From CAZUCE01 sp964619265 (GTDB lineage Bacteria > Planctomycetota > UBA1135 > GCA-002686595): 64,000 bases of DNA. The notes under the pieces are model-generated. The model searched no databases. It was not told the origin of the DNA and saw nothing but the letters and a program-made list of their open reading frames with translations. The stretch is from assembly GCA_964619265.1 (NCBI GenBank), contig CAZUCE010000007.1, positions 1 through 64,000 on the forward strand. The letters run 5' to 3'. The position numbers and the translations under genes were made by a program. Positions 42,819 to 53,100 of this stretch are shown one piece after another (positions within the stretch are counted from its first letter, which is position 1; every line of letters begins with the position of its first letter).

Positions 42819-43362
42819 GAAGCCGGTGGATCCGGATGCTGAAGAGCTCGCCAAAGAGCTCAGTGCAGGCGTCCTCGAGAGCCTGTCGATGATGGTCGAC
42901 AAGGACATCACGTTGTCGAGTCAGACGGTCTCGGCGTCACCGGGCCCACCGACCGGAAAGGACAACGTTCACATAGCATTCCGGTTCAAGGCCATCAGCC
43001 CGTTGGGAGAACGCTTCGTTTGCCTCTTGCTGCCCCTCGACGCAGCCGTCAGCGGAGCGTGCAGCGTGCTGATGATGCCCTTGGATCAGGTGCCAGGAAT
43101 CTGCTCCAGTGGGTTCTTGGAACCGGCCATCAAGGAGGCCCTTTTGGAAATCGGCAACATGCTCTCGAGCGTGTTCGCGCAGAGGTTGTCGGAACCGGGC
43201 AGCAAGTGCAGTGTGAGCTTTCACGGTTGCCAGGGGCTACGCGCCGACCGCATGGCGTGGGTCCCCCTGAACAACCCAGAGGGTTGGATCCACCTGGAAG
43301 GGGAAGGGGTCTGGGAGGATGTCGGGAAGTTTCGCTTTGGGCTTGGGCACGCGGCGGCCTAA
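42805..43362 (+). CDS. CheC/CheX-like chemotaxis phosphatase family protein
   Basis: A 185-residue protein. The helix EPAIKEALLEIGNMLSSVFA contains the canonical Glu-x-x-Asn (E-I-G-N) of CheX/CheC CheY-P phosphatases. Strands NVHIAFRFKAI and GERFVCLLLPLDAAVSG precede it, and KCSVSFHGCQGL follows. ATG 42805 overlaps the upstream paralogue by 14 bases. With the degenerate first copy it may form a heterodimer (one catalytic, one not), acting on the CheY-like protein encoded divergently. Confidence 0.75.
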   Translation: MSATEKPVDPDAEELAKELSAGVLESLSMMVDKDITLSSQTVSASPGPPTGKDNVHIAFRFKAISPLGERFVCLLLPLDAAVSGACSVLMMPLDQVPGICSSGFLEPAIKEALLEIGNMLSSVFAQRLSEPGSKCSVSFHGCQGLRADRMAWVPLNNPEGWIHLEGEGVWEDVGKFRFGLGHAAA

Positions 43363-43398
43363 CAGCCCGCAGGAAGAAGCTGATCTTCCGGCGATCGC

Positions 43399-44784
43399 TC
43401 AGACATTGCGGCGCAGGAGCGCGAGCCCTTCGCGCGCCTGCGCTTTCAGTTCCCACAGGCTGCCGGCGTCGCGCAGCCGGCGCCACAGGTAAGCCGGTCG
43501 CAGGTAGAAGCGGCGAACCATGCGCTTTTTGAGCGCCACCATGCGCTCGCGATCCAGGGTTTGGGTCGGCAGGAAAGCGTCTTCGCCGCCCTGATCCATG
43601 ACCAGGTCTTTGGCATCGGCGAGGCCCAATTCGAGGGCTCTGGCCCTGAACGGTGTGCCGAATCGCGGGACGGCCATGTTGAGCGAAAGAAAGTCCATCT
43701 CAAGATCGACCGCCAAGTCGAGCGTCTTGGCCAGCGAGTCTTCGGTCTCCTCGGGGAGCCCGATGATGAAGGTCCCGACGGTTCGCAGCCCGTGGCGCTT
43801 GGCGCGTGCGAAGGCGTCGCGGATGATCGAGCTCCGGTAGCCTTTTTCGTAGGTGGCCAGGAGGTCGTCGTCAGCGGATTCGACGCCCATCATGACCGTG
43901 TGGCATCCGGCCGAGTTCATGGCTGCGAGCATCTCATCGTCGGCGACGTCCGGCCGCGTGTAGCCGGTCCACGACAGGTCGCCGCGCTCGGCCATCGCTC
44001 GGCACAGCTCGAGCCCCCGCTCGCGCTTGACGCCAAAGGTCTGGTCCATGAAGAAGATCTCGTGGACGCCGCGTGCGCGCAGGTGATCCAGTTCTTCCAG
44101 GACGTCTTCGACCGGGCGAGTTTGGAAGCCTAGCGTTCCGATCACGCAAAACGTGCAGGGATACGGGCATCCGTAATCGGACAGCACGGTCGCGAAGTTC
44201 GAGCTGCGCGCGAACGAAAAGTGATAGCCGGTGTCCGGGAACAGCTCGTGCCGCGGGCGAGGGACGCGGAATTCGCCTTTGCGGCGTTTGCGTTCGATGC
44301 GCAGCAGCCGCTGCGGATCGCCGTTCGCGTCGCGTACGGTCATGTCTTCGATGGCTTCGCGCCTGCCGGCCAAGTAGTGCAGCAGATCGCCGTTGGCGAA
44401 GACGTGGAGGCAGGCTTCGAGCCAAGGCTCGTCGCGCAATCGGTCCGCTGAATTTTCGTGAAGCACGTCCCCGATCGCGATGACGCGGCGACCCCGTTCG
44501 GCCTGCTGGGCCAGGAACGCGCGATCCTCTTCCCAGGAGACCGACCCGACCATGGAAATGAGGACCTCGGGCGCTACCGAGTCGAGACGCTCCTCAGCCT
44601 GCTCGGGGGACAGGCGTTCGGCCATCGCGTCGAGCACCGTGACCTCGTGCTCGGAGGCTAGCGTCCCCGACAGCACCACCAGGTCGATCGGGTGGAACAG
44701 GTAGTTCGACTTGGTGGTCTTCGAGCAGAAGTAGTCGCGAATGTAGATCCGCTCGCCCGGGGGGTTGAGAAGAACGATGCGCAT
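43399..44784 (-). CDS. B12-binding-type radical SAM protein
   Basis: A 461-residue enzyme. An N-terminal cobalamin-binding-like Rossmann domain (MRIVLLNPPGERIYIRDYFC start, residues 1-150) precedes a radical SAM domain with the cluster motif YGCPYPCTFCVIG (C-x3-C-x2-C) near residues 200-210 and the GGE-like region VGTFIIGLPEETEDSLAKTL. This is the class that modifies lipids, hopanoids or glycan intermediates, often by methylation. ATG 44784 overlaps the stop of the upstream glycosyltransferase by one base (TGATG), so the two are translationally coupled, pointing to a role in surface glycolipid or polysaccharide building. Confidence 0.87.
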   Translation of the reverse strand: MRIVLLNPPGERIYIRDYFCSKTTKSNYLFHPIDLVVLSGTLASEHEVTVLDAMAERLSPEQAEERLDSVAPEVLISMVGSVSWEEDRAFLAQQAERGRRVIAIGDVLHENSADRLRDEPWLEACLHVFANGDLLHYLAGRREAIEDMTVRDANGDPQRLLRIERKRRKGEFRVPRPRHELFPDTGYHFSFARSSNFATVLSDYGCPYPCTFCVIGTLGFQTRPVEDVLEELDHLRARGVHEIFFMDQTFGVKRERGLELCRAMAERGDLSWTGYTRPDVADDEMLAAMNSAGCHTVMMGVESADDDLLATYEKGYRSSIIRDAFARAKRHGLRTVGTFIIGLPEETEDSLAKTLDLAVDLEMDFLSLNMAVPRFGTPFRARALELGLADAKDLVMDQGGEDAFLPTQTLDRERMVALKKRMVRRFYLRPAYLWRRLRDAGSLWELKAQAREGLALLRRNV

Positions 44785-46049
44785 CAGGCCCGGACCCCAG
44801 AGTCGTCGGCCAGCGCGGCCTCGGCCGAGCGAGGGATGGGCCTCGGCACCAGGCGCAAGGGCCGGGAATCGAGCAGCGCCTCGGCGCGAGTGAGCACCTC
44901 GTGCACGCCCAGGTTGGTCAGGCACTCGGGGTGCCCACGGACGCAGCTGGCCACCTTGTTGTTGTGCACGTTGATGCACGGGCTACAGGCCGGGGGCTTG
45001 TACAGGCTCTCCGCGCGGGTTCCGAGCGGCGCGTACATGAGCGGAGTTTCGGGACCAAACAGCCCGAGGGTCGGGGTTCCGTGGGCGGCCGCCAGATGCA
45101 TGGGGCCTGAGTCGTTCCCGACGAACAGATCGGCGCGCTCGAGCAGCGCATTCAGCGGGCCGATGCCGAGACGGCCCGCGAGATTGGCGAAGTTCGATTC
45201 GCGGAGGTCGCCCAGTCGCGCGGACACGTTCGAGGTCCAGTCGCGCTCGCTGGGCGCTCCGATGAGGACCACGCGCAGGTCCCGGCGCTCCACGAGGCCG
45301 CGGGCGAGCTCGGCGAAGCGAGCCGGCGGCCAGCGACGCTCGAGCGACAGGCTGCCGGCATTGGGATTGAGGACCACCAGCGGGCGCTCGTCGGGTTCGG
45401 CCAGGGCGCCGAGTTCGGCCTCCAGCGCGGCGCGGTGGCGCGGCTCGACATGGAACGGCATCAGGTCCGCCGGCGCGATCGGAACTCCGTTCTCGCCGCC
45501 GGCGAGGTTGCGGAAGTTGCGGGCCACGTGCCAGTAGCGGTTGAAGGGTGCGGTTCGCGTGTGGAACCCGCCGCGCCAGATCGATGGGGCGGCGAAGCCG
45601 GAGCTCTGCGGAGCTCCAGACAGGAGCGTGATGACCGCCGAGAAGCGGGTGAAGAACTCGAAGTCGACCACGCGGTCGAAGCGTTCCCGCCGCAGGTCTC
45701 GAACGAGTCCGAGGATCCGCGCGGCGATCCGGAGCCAGGAGGCCCCTTGAACGTCGAAGGTCCGCACCTCGTCAAAGGCGCCTAGGCCGCGGGCGAAGGC
45801 ATCGTTTTGCCGGAGCGTCAGGAGCTCGATCCGCGCCGTTGGGTGACGTTCGCGCAGCGCGCGGACCGCGGGCACGAGAAGTTGGAGGCTGCCGATGCCC
45901 CAGAACTTGATCAGCAGCACCCGCGCGGCCGCCGAGTCCTCCCGAGGCTGGAGGAACGCACGCTTGATGCGGCGTAGGCCGCGCAGGGGTTGGAGCGCGA
46001 GGCAGGCCACGACGCCGAGCCGATGGTCGGCGAGCTGGAGCCGCTTCAT
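44784..46049 (-). CDS. glycosyltransferase family 9 (heptosyltransferase-like)
   Basis: A 421-residue GT9 enzyme using a nucleotide-sugar donor. N-terminal acceptor domain with VLLIKFWGIGSLQLLVPAVR; C-terminal donor domain with RPLVVLNPNAGSLSLERRWP and VGNDSGPMHLAAAHGTPTLG (the GT9 signature D-S-G-P-x-H-x-A), then LGLFGPETPLMYAPLG. Cysteine-rich tail ACSPCINVHNNKVASCVRGH is a feature of many GT9 homologues. The start at M49 of the longer frame (46049) is chosen; the 48 upstream codons are Pro/Ala rich. It probably acts with the coupled radical SAM enzyme on the cell-envelope glycan core. Confidence 0.87.
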   Translation of the reverse strand: MKRLQLADHRLGVVACLALQPLRGLRRIKRAFLQPREDSAAARVLLIKFWGIGSLQLLVPAVRALRERHPTARIELLTLRQNDAFARGLGAFDEVRTFDVQGASWLRIAARILGLVRDLRRERFDRVVDFEFFTRFSAVITLLSGAPQSSGFAAPSIWRGGFHTRTAPFNRYWHVARNFRNLAGGENGVPIAPADLMPFHVEPRHRAALEAELGALAEPDERPLVVLNPNAGSLSLERRWPPARFAELARGLVERRDLRVVLIGAPSERDWTSNVSARLGDLRESNFANLAGRLGIGPLNALLERADLFVGNDSGPMHLAAAHGTPTLGLFGPETPLMYAPLGTRAESLYKPPACSPCINVHNNKVASCVRGHPECLTNLGVHEVLTRAEALLDSRPLRLVPRPIPRSAEAALADDSGVRA

Positions 46050-46566
46050 GGGCACCGAAGCTCGATCCCTGGATCCGGTCTCCGCGGAGGCCCAAGCGGC
46101 CGGCTCGGAGGCCTCCTCGGCCGGCGCGCCGGTTCGGGGGCGTGTGCTGGCGGGAGCCGCAGTCGGGTTGGGGTCGGGTTGAGCGGCTCGCACGGGTGGA
46201 TCGGGGTGCCTTCACCGTAGCCCAAGGCCGGGGGGCCTAGGGGCCTGTAGTCCGTGAACCGCGGGCGGAGAAGACTCTTGGGACGCAAGGAACCCAGCCG
46301 CCGGTTCCGGGTTTGGCTCGGGACGACTCGGATCGGCGCGGCGGCTCGCGTGACCAGCTTGTGTCCGGCCAGCTCAAGGAGCGAGGTTGCTTTGTCGCCC
46401 GAGAGTCCGAAAACCGAGCCGTCCTAGGAGGGGACGAGCCAGGGGCGATGAAGTAGAATGTCCCCCCCGAACGCGTGCTGTCCACCTTTGGATGGCCCGA
46501 GGGTCGCGTCACCCATCACATCCGTCCGACCCCTCGTCCGAACTCTAGCGCCACCCGACTGCGTCC
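46050..46566. other. divergent intergenic region between GT9 and purF
   Basis: 517 bases, G/C rich. The GT9 frame stays open to 46193, so a longer start cannot be excluded. I see no RNA gene; promoters for both directions must lie here but none is clear. Confidence 0.4.
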
Positions 46567-48123
46567 ATGTGCGGCTTCATCGGTATCTACGGCCCTGAGG
46601 GGGCGGACGTTGCCCCCGAGATCTACGAGGCCCTGCTGGCCATCCAGCACCGCGGCCAGGATGCGGCAGGCATCACGACCTTCACCGACACCTTCCACAC
46701 GAAGAAGGGCTTTGGGCTGGTTCGCGACGTGTTCGCAGAGCGGGACATGGAGGTGTTGCGCGGCTCGCTCGCCATCGGGCACGTGCGCTACCCAACCGTG
46801 GGGGCCAACCGCGAAGAGGACGCCCAACCGTTCCACGTGAACTTCCCGGTCGGCGTCGCGATCGCGCACAACGGCAACGTCACCAATTTCCTCGAGCTCA
46901 AGACCCGCTACTTCGAGCGCAGCGGAACCCGGCTGAACAGCAGCTGCGACGTGGAGGTCATCCTGTTCGTCTTCCTGCGAGCGCTGTCCGAGCGGATTCA
47001 GCCGGGCGTGCCGGTCTCGGCCCAGGATGTCTTTGCGGCGGTCCGCGCGGTCTTCCAGGAGGTCAAAGGCGCCTATTCGGTGGTGGCCGCCCTGCCCGAC
47101 GTTGGCCTGGTTGCGTTCCGCGACCCCCACGGCATCAAGCCGATCTGCTTTGGTTCGCGCGTGGACGACGGCAACCGCTCCTTCGCGTTCGCCAGCGAGA
47201 GCGTGGTCCTGGACGTCATCGGCTACCAGCCAGAATTCGATCTGGAGGCCGGCGAAGCCGTGTTCATCGGCGCCGATCGCCAAATCATCCGCGAGAAGCT
47301 CCACGACGCGCCGCACCGGCCGTGCATTTTCGAGCTGGTGTACTTCGCCCGCCCCGATTCGCTGCTCGACGGGATCCCGGTGCAGACCACTCGCGCGCGC
47401 TTCGGCCAGGCGCTGGGGCGGCAATGGAAGGCGGAAGGCGCTCCCCAGCCGGACGTGGTGATTCCGATTCCTGACTCTTCCCGGGACGCGGCGCTGGCCA
47501 TGTCGCTCGAGATGGGCCTGCCCTACCGCGAAGGCCTGATCAAAAACCGCTACATCGGACGCACGTTCATCATGCCCAGCCAGGCGTCGCGCCGAAACTC
47601 GGTGCGCCGCAAGCTCAACGCGATTCGCGCCGAGTTCGAAGGACGCGACGTTCTGCTGGTCGATGACTCGGTCGTGCGGGGCAACACCGCGCGACGGATT
47701 GTTCGCATGGCCCGGGAAGCGGGGGCTCGCAAGGTGTACCTCGGAGTGACCAGTCCGCCGCTCATCTCGCCCTGCCCGTACGGGATCGATATGGCGACCA
47801 AGACGGAGTTTGTCGCCAGCAACCGGACCCACGAAGAGATCGCCCTCGACTTGGAAGCCGATCACATCGTCTACCTCGACCGGGAGGCGATGAACGCTTC
47901 GGCGAACGAAGGCAGCCCGAAGAACAAGAAGTTCTGCAACGCCTGCTTCAACGGCGAATACCCGACCGACGACATCACGGCGGATGTTCTGGCAGCGATC
48001 GAAGGCGAACGCTCCGACAGTCAACGCCTGTTCAAGTTCTCCGAGAACGGGGAAGGCGGCGGCTCCGGCGAGCCCGGCTCGCTCGAGGAAACGCGCGGGA
48101 CGGCGCCCGCGGTCCGAGGCTGA
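46567..48123 (+). CDS. purF: amidophosphoribosyltransferase PurF
   Basis: A 518-residue enzyme that makes phosphoribosylamine from PRPP and glutamine, first step of purine synthesis. N-terminal class II glutaminase with catalytic Cys2 (MCGFIGIYG) and AIQHRGQDAAGI; C-terminal phosphoribosyltransferase with the PRPP loop VLLVDDSVVRGNTARRIVRM. No propeptide precedes Cys2. The four cysteines that bind the oxygen-sensitive 4Fe-4S cluster in the Bacillus-type enzyme are present (PCIFELVYFARPDS, SPCPYGIDM, FCNACFNGE). The last 35 residues are a Gly/Ser/Glu tail. The next gene (GT4) starts 13 bases downstream. Confidence 0.96.
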   Translation: MCGFIGIYGPEGADVAPEIYEALLAIQHRGQDAAGITTFTDTFHTKKGFGLVRDVFAERDMEVLRGSLAIGHVRYPTVGANREEDAQPFHVNFPVGVAIAHNGNVTNFLELKTRYFERSGTRLNSSCDVEVILFVFLRALSERIQPGVPVSAQDVFAAVRAVFQEVKGAYSVVAALPDVGLVAFRDPHGIKPICFGSRVDDGNRSFAFASESVVLDVIGYQPEFDLEAGEAVFIGADRQIIREKLHDAPHRPCIFELVYFARPDSLLDGIPVQTTRARFGQALGRQWKAEGAPQPDVVIPIPDSSRDAALAMSLEMGLPYREGLIKNRYIGRTFIMPSQASRRNSVRRKLNAIRAEFEGRDVLLVDDSVVRGNTARRIVRMAREAGARKVYLGVTSPPLISPCPYGIDMATKTEFVASNRTHEEIALDLEADHIVYLDREAMNASANEGSPKNKKFCNACFNGEYPTDDITADVLAAIEGERSDSQRLFKFSENGEGGGSGEPGSLEETRGTAPAVRG

Positions 48124-48136
48124 CTCGAGCGGCTCG

Positions 48137-49300
48137 ATGCGGATTCTGATTACCTCCCCGGTCTTCCCCCCGGACCTGGGCGGCCCGGCGGTTTATGTAC
48201 CAAGCCTCGGCCGATTCCTAGTGGATCGCGGACATCAGGTGAAGGTGGTGGCGTTTTGCTCGGATCCGGAGCCCAAGGGCCACCCGTTCCCGGTCCGGGC
48301 GATTTCCCGCGGCCCGCTTCCGGTTCGCTACCTCAAGGCGTTCTTCGCGGTGTTGCGTGAAGCCAAGGGCCAAGACGTGGTCTATGTCCAAGAGCACCTG
48401 GCCCTGTTGCACGTACTGGCCGCGAAGCTGCGCGGTGTTCCGTGCGTCATCCGCATCATGGTCGACGGCGCCTGGGAAATCAGTCACCGCAAGGGTTGGA
48501 TCGACGGCGACGACATCGTCACGTTTGAGACCAAGGACTATGGCCTGAAGGTCAAGCTGGTTCGGTCGCTGCAAAACCGTTGGTGGAAGTGGTGCAAGCG
48601 CATCATTTCCTGCTCGGACTTCCTGCGAAACATCCTGATCGACCGCTATGGGGTCGACGGGGACAAGGTGGTGCGCATTCACAACGCTCACCACGGCGCG
48701 CGGCCCGAGGACCTGCCGCAAACGCGCGAGCAAGCGCGGGCCGAGTTAAATCTCGAACCTGACCGCCGTTACCTGTTGACGATCTGCCGTCTGATGGGTT
48801 GGAAGCGAGTCGACGGCATCCTGCGCGCGCTCGCCGGACTTCCCGAGGACGTGCATCTTTTGATCGCCGGCGATGGCGACATGGAAGAGCCCTGGAAGCA
48901 GTTGGCCCGGGACCTGGGCGTCGAGCACCGGGCCCACTTCCTCGGGAACGTGCCCCACGCGTTGATTCCGCTGCACATCCGGGCCACCGACATCTTCGTT
49001 CTGAACTCCGAGTACGAGGGCCTTTCGCACACGTTGATCGAGGTGCAGACCCTGGGGACACCGATCGTCTGCACAGGGGTCTGCGGCAATCCCGAAGTCG
49101 TGGCCGACCGCGAAACCGGCCTGCTCGTTCCGATGGGAGACGACGAGGCACTCCGCACGGCGCTCGCCAGCCTGCTGGATGGCCCCGAACTCGCGGAGCG
49201 CTACGCCGCAGCGGGGCTCGAGCACGCCAAGCTGTTCTCCCGCGAAAAGACCTTCCTGACCGTTGAGGAGATTCTCATCCAGGCGGCGCGCCAGGACTAG
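48137..49300 (+). CDS. glycosyltransferase family 4 protein
   Basis: A 387-residue GT-B enzyme. N-terminal domain: MRILITSPVFPPDLGGPAVY, the usual start of GT4 sugar transferases. C-terminal donor domain: YLLTICRLMGWKRVDGILRA, then LIAGDGDMEEPWKQLARDLG, VEHRAHFLGNVPHALIPLHI and SEYEGLSHTLIEVQTLGTPI with the nucleotide-sugar E-x7-E motif. ATG 48137 is chosen; the longer frame overlaps purF. The acceptor is unknown; probably cell-envelope polysaccharide or LPS core. Close to purF (13 bases), so probably co-transcribed. Confidence 0.9.
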   Translation: MRILITSPVFPPDLGGPAVYVPSLGRFLVDRGHQVKVVAFCSDPEPKGHPFPVRAISRGPLPVRYLKAFFAVLREAKGQDVVYVQEHLALLHVLAAKLRGVPCVIRIMVDGAWEISHRKGWIDGDDIVTFETKDYGLKVKLVRSLQNRWWKWCKRIISCSDFLRNILIDRYGVDGDKVVRIHNAHHGARPEDLPQTREQARAELNLEPDRRYLLTICRLMGWKRVDGILRALAGLPEDVHLLIAGDGDMEEPWKQLARDLGVEHRAHFLGNVPHALIPLHIRATDIFVLNSEYEGLSHTLIEVQTLGTPIVCTGVCGNPEVVADRETGLLVPMGDDEALRTALASLLDGPELAERYAAAGLEHAKLFSREKTFLTVEEILIQAARQD

Positions 49301-49356
49301 CAGGCAGACACGCCCTCCGGACCGGTAACCAGGCGGGAGGACAGAGCTACGGCTGG

Positions 49357-49476
49357 CATGTCCCCCCAAGCTACTCGCGCGCTGATCGTTGTTTGGTTTT
49401 GCCCACTAGCCGCCTCCACCGTCCAGGCGAGCCGTCAGGACCAGCCGGAGCCCGCCCAGGAATCCGCCAAGGCGTA
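49357..49476 (+). pseudogene. orphan signal-peptide fragment
   Basis: A 39-residue open frame: basic N-terminus, hydrophobic core ALIVVWFCPLAASTVQA, then SRQDQPEPAQESAKA and a TAG. The purine-rich GGGAGGA lies about 18 bases upstream. It has the look of the front of an exported protein whose remainder was lost. It overlaps the reverse-strand remnant. Confidence 0.35.
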
Positions 49477-49960
49477 GTTCACGATTCGCACCCTGGCCAG
49501 CCGGCGGCTGGATGATGATCCGGTCCGGCTGGTCGCGTTCGAGGTGTACGCGCCGGCCTCGCTGTCCAGCACGCCAATTCCGGAAACCAGCGGAGAGAAC
49601 GCCGGGTTGGTTGGGGTTATCTGGAAGTAGTCGTCCAGGTTGAGCGAGACGACAAAGCCATCGACGGAAAGGCCGGGCGTCGTTCCGCTGGCGCTGCCCA
49701 GCAGGAACTAGGGCTCGCCCGCTAGGGCCGCGGGCGCAACGAGCTGGATTTCGACAGAGCCGCCAGACGAAACGGTGAATTCCTCGGTCGTGACCGAAAG
49801 CGCCGGTTCGTAGACGAGTTGAGAGTCGGTTGCGAGGATCTGGCCGTCGAGAGTGAAGCCGCCCGTTGCAGCGCCCAGGGTCAGGCGGTCACCGGCCTGC
49901 ACGTCGATCGACCAGGTGTCCGTGAGGCTTTGCGGGGAAGCCAGAGAAACCACGCCGCAA
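49435..49960 (-). pseudogene. truncated C-terminal domain of a planctomycete-type secreted protein, with in-frame TAG
   Basis: Reading the reverse strand gives SLTDTWSIDVQAGDRLTLGA, later LVAPAALAGEP, then a TAG at 49708-49710 and, in the same frame, FLLGSASGTTPGLSVDGFVV, LNLDDYFQITPTNPAFSP and GVLDSEAGAYTSN, ending with a TGA at 49435-49437. The same frame on both sides of the TAG and the Tyr expected in this kind of motif (GEPYFLLGSASG) suggest a TAC or TAT to TAG mutation. The N-terminal bulk of the protein is missing: upstream lies the oppositely oriented gene at 50113. Hence a pseudogene. Confidence 0.6.
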
Positions 49961-50112
49961 GCCAGCCATCCCTCGCCGGGGGGCTGGGCGCGGCCACCGC
50001 GGAAGGCGTAGCACCCGGGGAAGGGCCCTTCCCGGGCGACGGTTGTCAGCCGGACTCCGCACCCGGAGGATGTGGGACTCCCTCCGCCGTTCCCACACCC
50101 CGGCCACCGCCC

Positions 50113-53100
50113 ATGTTCCTCGGAGTCTCCCTCGGTCTCGCGCTTGCTTCGATCCTTCAGGCCGAGCGCCCACGCGATCCGTGGGTCTTTCGCTCGGTGC
50201 TCGATGGGAACACGCGCATGGTCACCATCGCGCTCGACGACGAGCTGTGGCTGGCTTACGACGCGGAGTCGGGGGCCCTGCGCAAGGCTTGGAAGGGCGG
50301 GGTGAACTTCGAAGGCGCGGTGTACGACGCGATCCATGGACCACAGCCGGCGTCCGTGGGTTTTACCTACTTCGAATCGGACGCTGGGCTTTCGCCGTTT
50401 CGCGTGGTCTCGGCGGGTTCCGGTCTGTCGGCAACGGTTGAATCCACCTACCTCGGCTACCGGTTCGAGGGCGGCGAGGTGGTGCTCCGCTGGAGGCTCG
50501 CTGCGGACGGCCACGAGTTGATTCTCGAAGAACGGCCGACGATCCAGCGTGCTGCCGAGCGTGATCCCGAGCTTCGCCGCGGGTTTTCGGTCGCCGGGCC
50601 GGAGGAAGCTCGCGTCTTGGTTCGCGTCCCCGAGGTTCAGGAGTCGGGTGTCCTCTCGATTTCGAGCTCGAGCCTCTCCCTGCTGGAACACTCAGGTGAG
50701 CCGGGAGCCCGCGGAAGCTCGGCGCGATTCAGAGGCGTGTCGGTGTCCTCGGGCAAGCCCAGTCAGATGACCCTGAAACTCAACGGGCCCGCCGCGGCGG
50801 GGACCGAGCCTTGGGTGCAAGACGTCGAAAACCCCTACACGGTTCCGCAGGCTGAAATCTCGCGGGTTGCGGAGGCCGGGCCCTTCATGTCGATCGCGAG
50901 CACGTTGACCGCTCCGGTGATCGACGGTGTGCCGGATGAAATGTGGGAGAGCATCGCCCTGCAAACGGTGGGCAAACTGGTGTTTGGCGCCACGGACGGC
51001 CCGGACGACCTGGCGGCGCGTGCGCGGCTGACCTACGACGCGACCCACCTATACATCCTGTTTGACGTGATCGACGATGTACTCGTCGACGACACGACCC
51101 AACAGTTCCAGGACGACAGTGTGGAGATTTTCCTGGATGGCGGGCACGAGCGGCTCGACTACTACGACGAGAACGACGTCCAGGTGATCTTTGGGATGGG
51201 CGGCGAGGACGACGTGTACGTGTCGGCAGGCCGCGAACTCCACCCGGGAATTCAGTTTGCGTTCTCAGGCCGCAACGACGGCAATTCCGGCTACTTCTGC
51301 GAGGCGGCTATCCCCTTCGCCAACGTCGGCATCGTGCCGGAGCCAGGTTTGGCGTTCGGGCTCGAGCTGCACGTGGACGACGATGACGACGGCATGGAGA
51401 GCGACGCGGCTCTTTCGTGGTCGTCGGATAGCCCGGACAGCTGGAGCAACCCCTCCGTGCTCGCGACCGTGGTCCTCGAGTCGGCCGAGGGCACCGCGGA
51501 GGTCGACTTTGGCGAGCGCGAGCCGGGGCTCGCCATGCGCTTGTATTCGATCGGGCGCTCGACCCCGGAGTTGCCGCGCTTGGTTCCCGGGCAGTCGCCC
51601 AATGTAAATGCACGGACCGAGTCGGTGGACCTGGCCAGCCCCGCGGACTTTGGCGGTCTCGAAGACAGCTTCGTCGGCGAGTTCTCTGGATTCCTGGAGG
51701 TCGAGAAGGCGGGCTTGTACGGCTTTCGCTTGACCAGCGACGACGGCTCGCGGCTGTGGCTCGACAACTGGCCGCTGATCGACAACGACGGCGAGCACGG
51801 CGAGGTTGCCCTGGAGGGCGAATTGGACCTCTCGGCCGGGCTGCATGTCCTGCGCATCGATTACTTCGAAGGCAGCGGAGGCCAGCGCCTGTTGCTCGAG
51901 TGGCGCCAGCCCGGTTCGGAGGTCTTCGAACCGGTTCCGGCGAGCGCGTTCTCGACGCGTGCGGGGGAAGTTCGAGTGACCGCACCGGGGAACAAGCGCA
52001 TCGTCGGAGCGCGCGCCCTGGCCACGCCGGGAGATCGTTACCCGCTCGACGCACTGCACCCGGGTTTCGATCTCACGACCATTCGCAACGAGGGCTTCCG
52101 CCCCAAGGTCGGAGGCTTGGACTTCTTAAGCGACGGTCGACTGGTGATCTGCAACTGGGATCCCGAAGGCGGCGTGTACCTGATCGAGGGAGCGCAGGGC
52201 GAGGGCCCCTTCTCGGCGAAGCGATTTGCCGCGGGGCTGGCCGAGCCGCTTGGGTTGACCGTCGTGGGCGACCGGATCTTTGTGCTGCAAAAACAGGAAC
52301 TGACCGAGCTGATCGACACCGACGGGGACGATGTCGCCGACGAGTACCGCTGCGTGGCGAATGGTTGGGGGGTTACGCCAAACTTCCACGAGTTCGCGTT
52401 CGGTTTGGTGTATCGGGACGGGGTGTTTTACGCCACGCTCGCCACCGCGATCGAGCCGGGCGGCCCCAGCAGTCCAAACCAGGACCCCGACCGCGGTCGC
52501 GGGATCGCGATCTCCCTGGATGGCAGTTGGCGCGTGATGGCCGGCGGGTTTCGGACGCCGAACGGCATCGGCTTCGGCGTCGACGGCGAGCTGTTCGTCG
52601 CGGACAACCAGGGCGATTGGCTGCCGGCATCGAAAATTGTGCACCTGCGCGACGGCGCGTTTTACGGCAACCGGTCGGTGGATCCCGAAGGCACCCGCGA
52701 GCTGGTCGAAACGCCGCCGGTGGTGTGGCTGCCCCAGGGCGAGATCGGCAACTCGCCGAGTCAGATGGCGTTGATTCCAGACGGTCCGTTCGCGGGCCAA
52801 ATGGTGCACGCCGATGTGACCCACGGCGGGCTCAAGCGCGTGTTCGTGGAGAAAGTGGCGGGCGAGTACCAGGGGACGGTGTTCCGCTTCAGCCAAGGGC
52901 TCGAGGGCGGCATCAACCGCTTGACCTTCGGTCCAGGCGGCGCGCTGTACGTCGGGGGCATCGGCTCCACCGGGAACTGGGGGCACGACGGCAAGGCCAA
53001 GCACGGGCTCCAGCGGCTTGCTCTGAACGGCGAGTCCACCTTTGAGGTGCTCGCCGTTCGTTCGAAATCGAATGGGCTCGAACTCGAGTTCACCGAGGCG

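Larger units (their letters stand above)
49301..50112. other. gene-debris region between GT4 and the multidomain exported protein
   Basis: About 800 bases without an intact gene. On the forward strand a 39-codon frame with a clear signal peptide starts at 49357 and stops at 49474. On the reverse strand the C-terminal part of a secreted protein (49435-49960) is present but interrupted by a TAG. Both look like pieces left by rearrangement. Confidence 0.6.

Noticed and set aside
49708..49710. TAG as pyrrolysine or readthrough
   Set aside because: No conserved site, the rest of the gene is missing and no downstream stem is evident; simple decay is enough.
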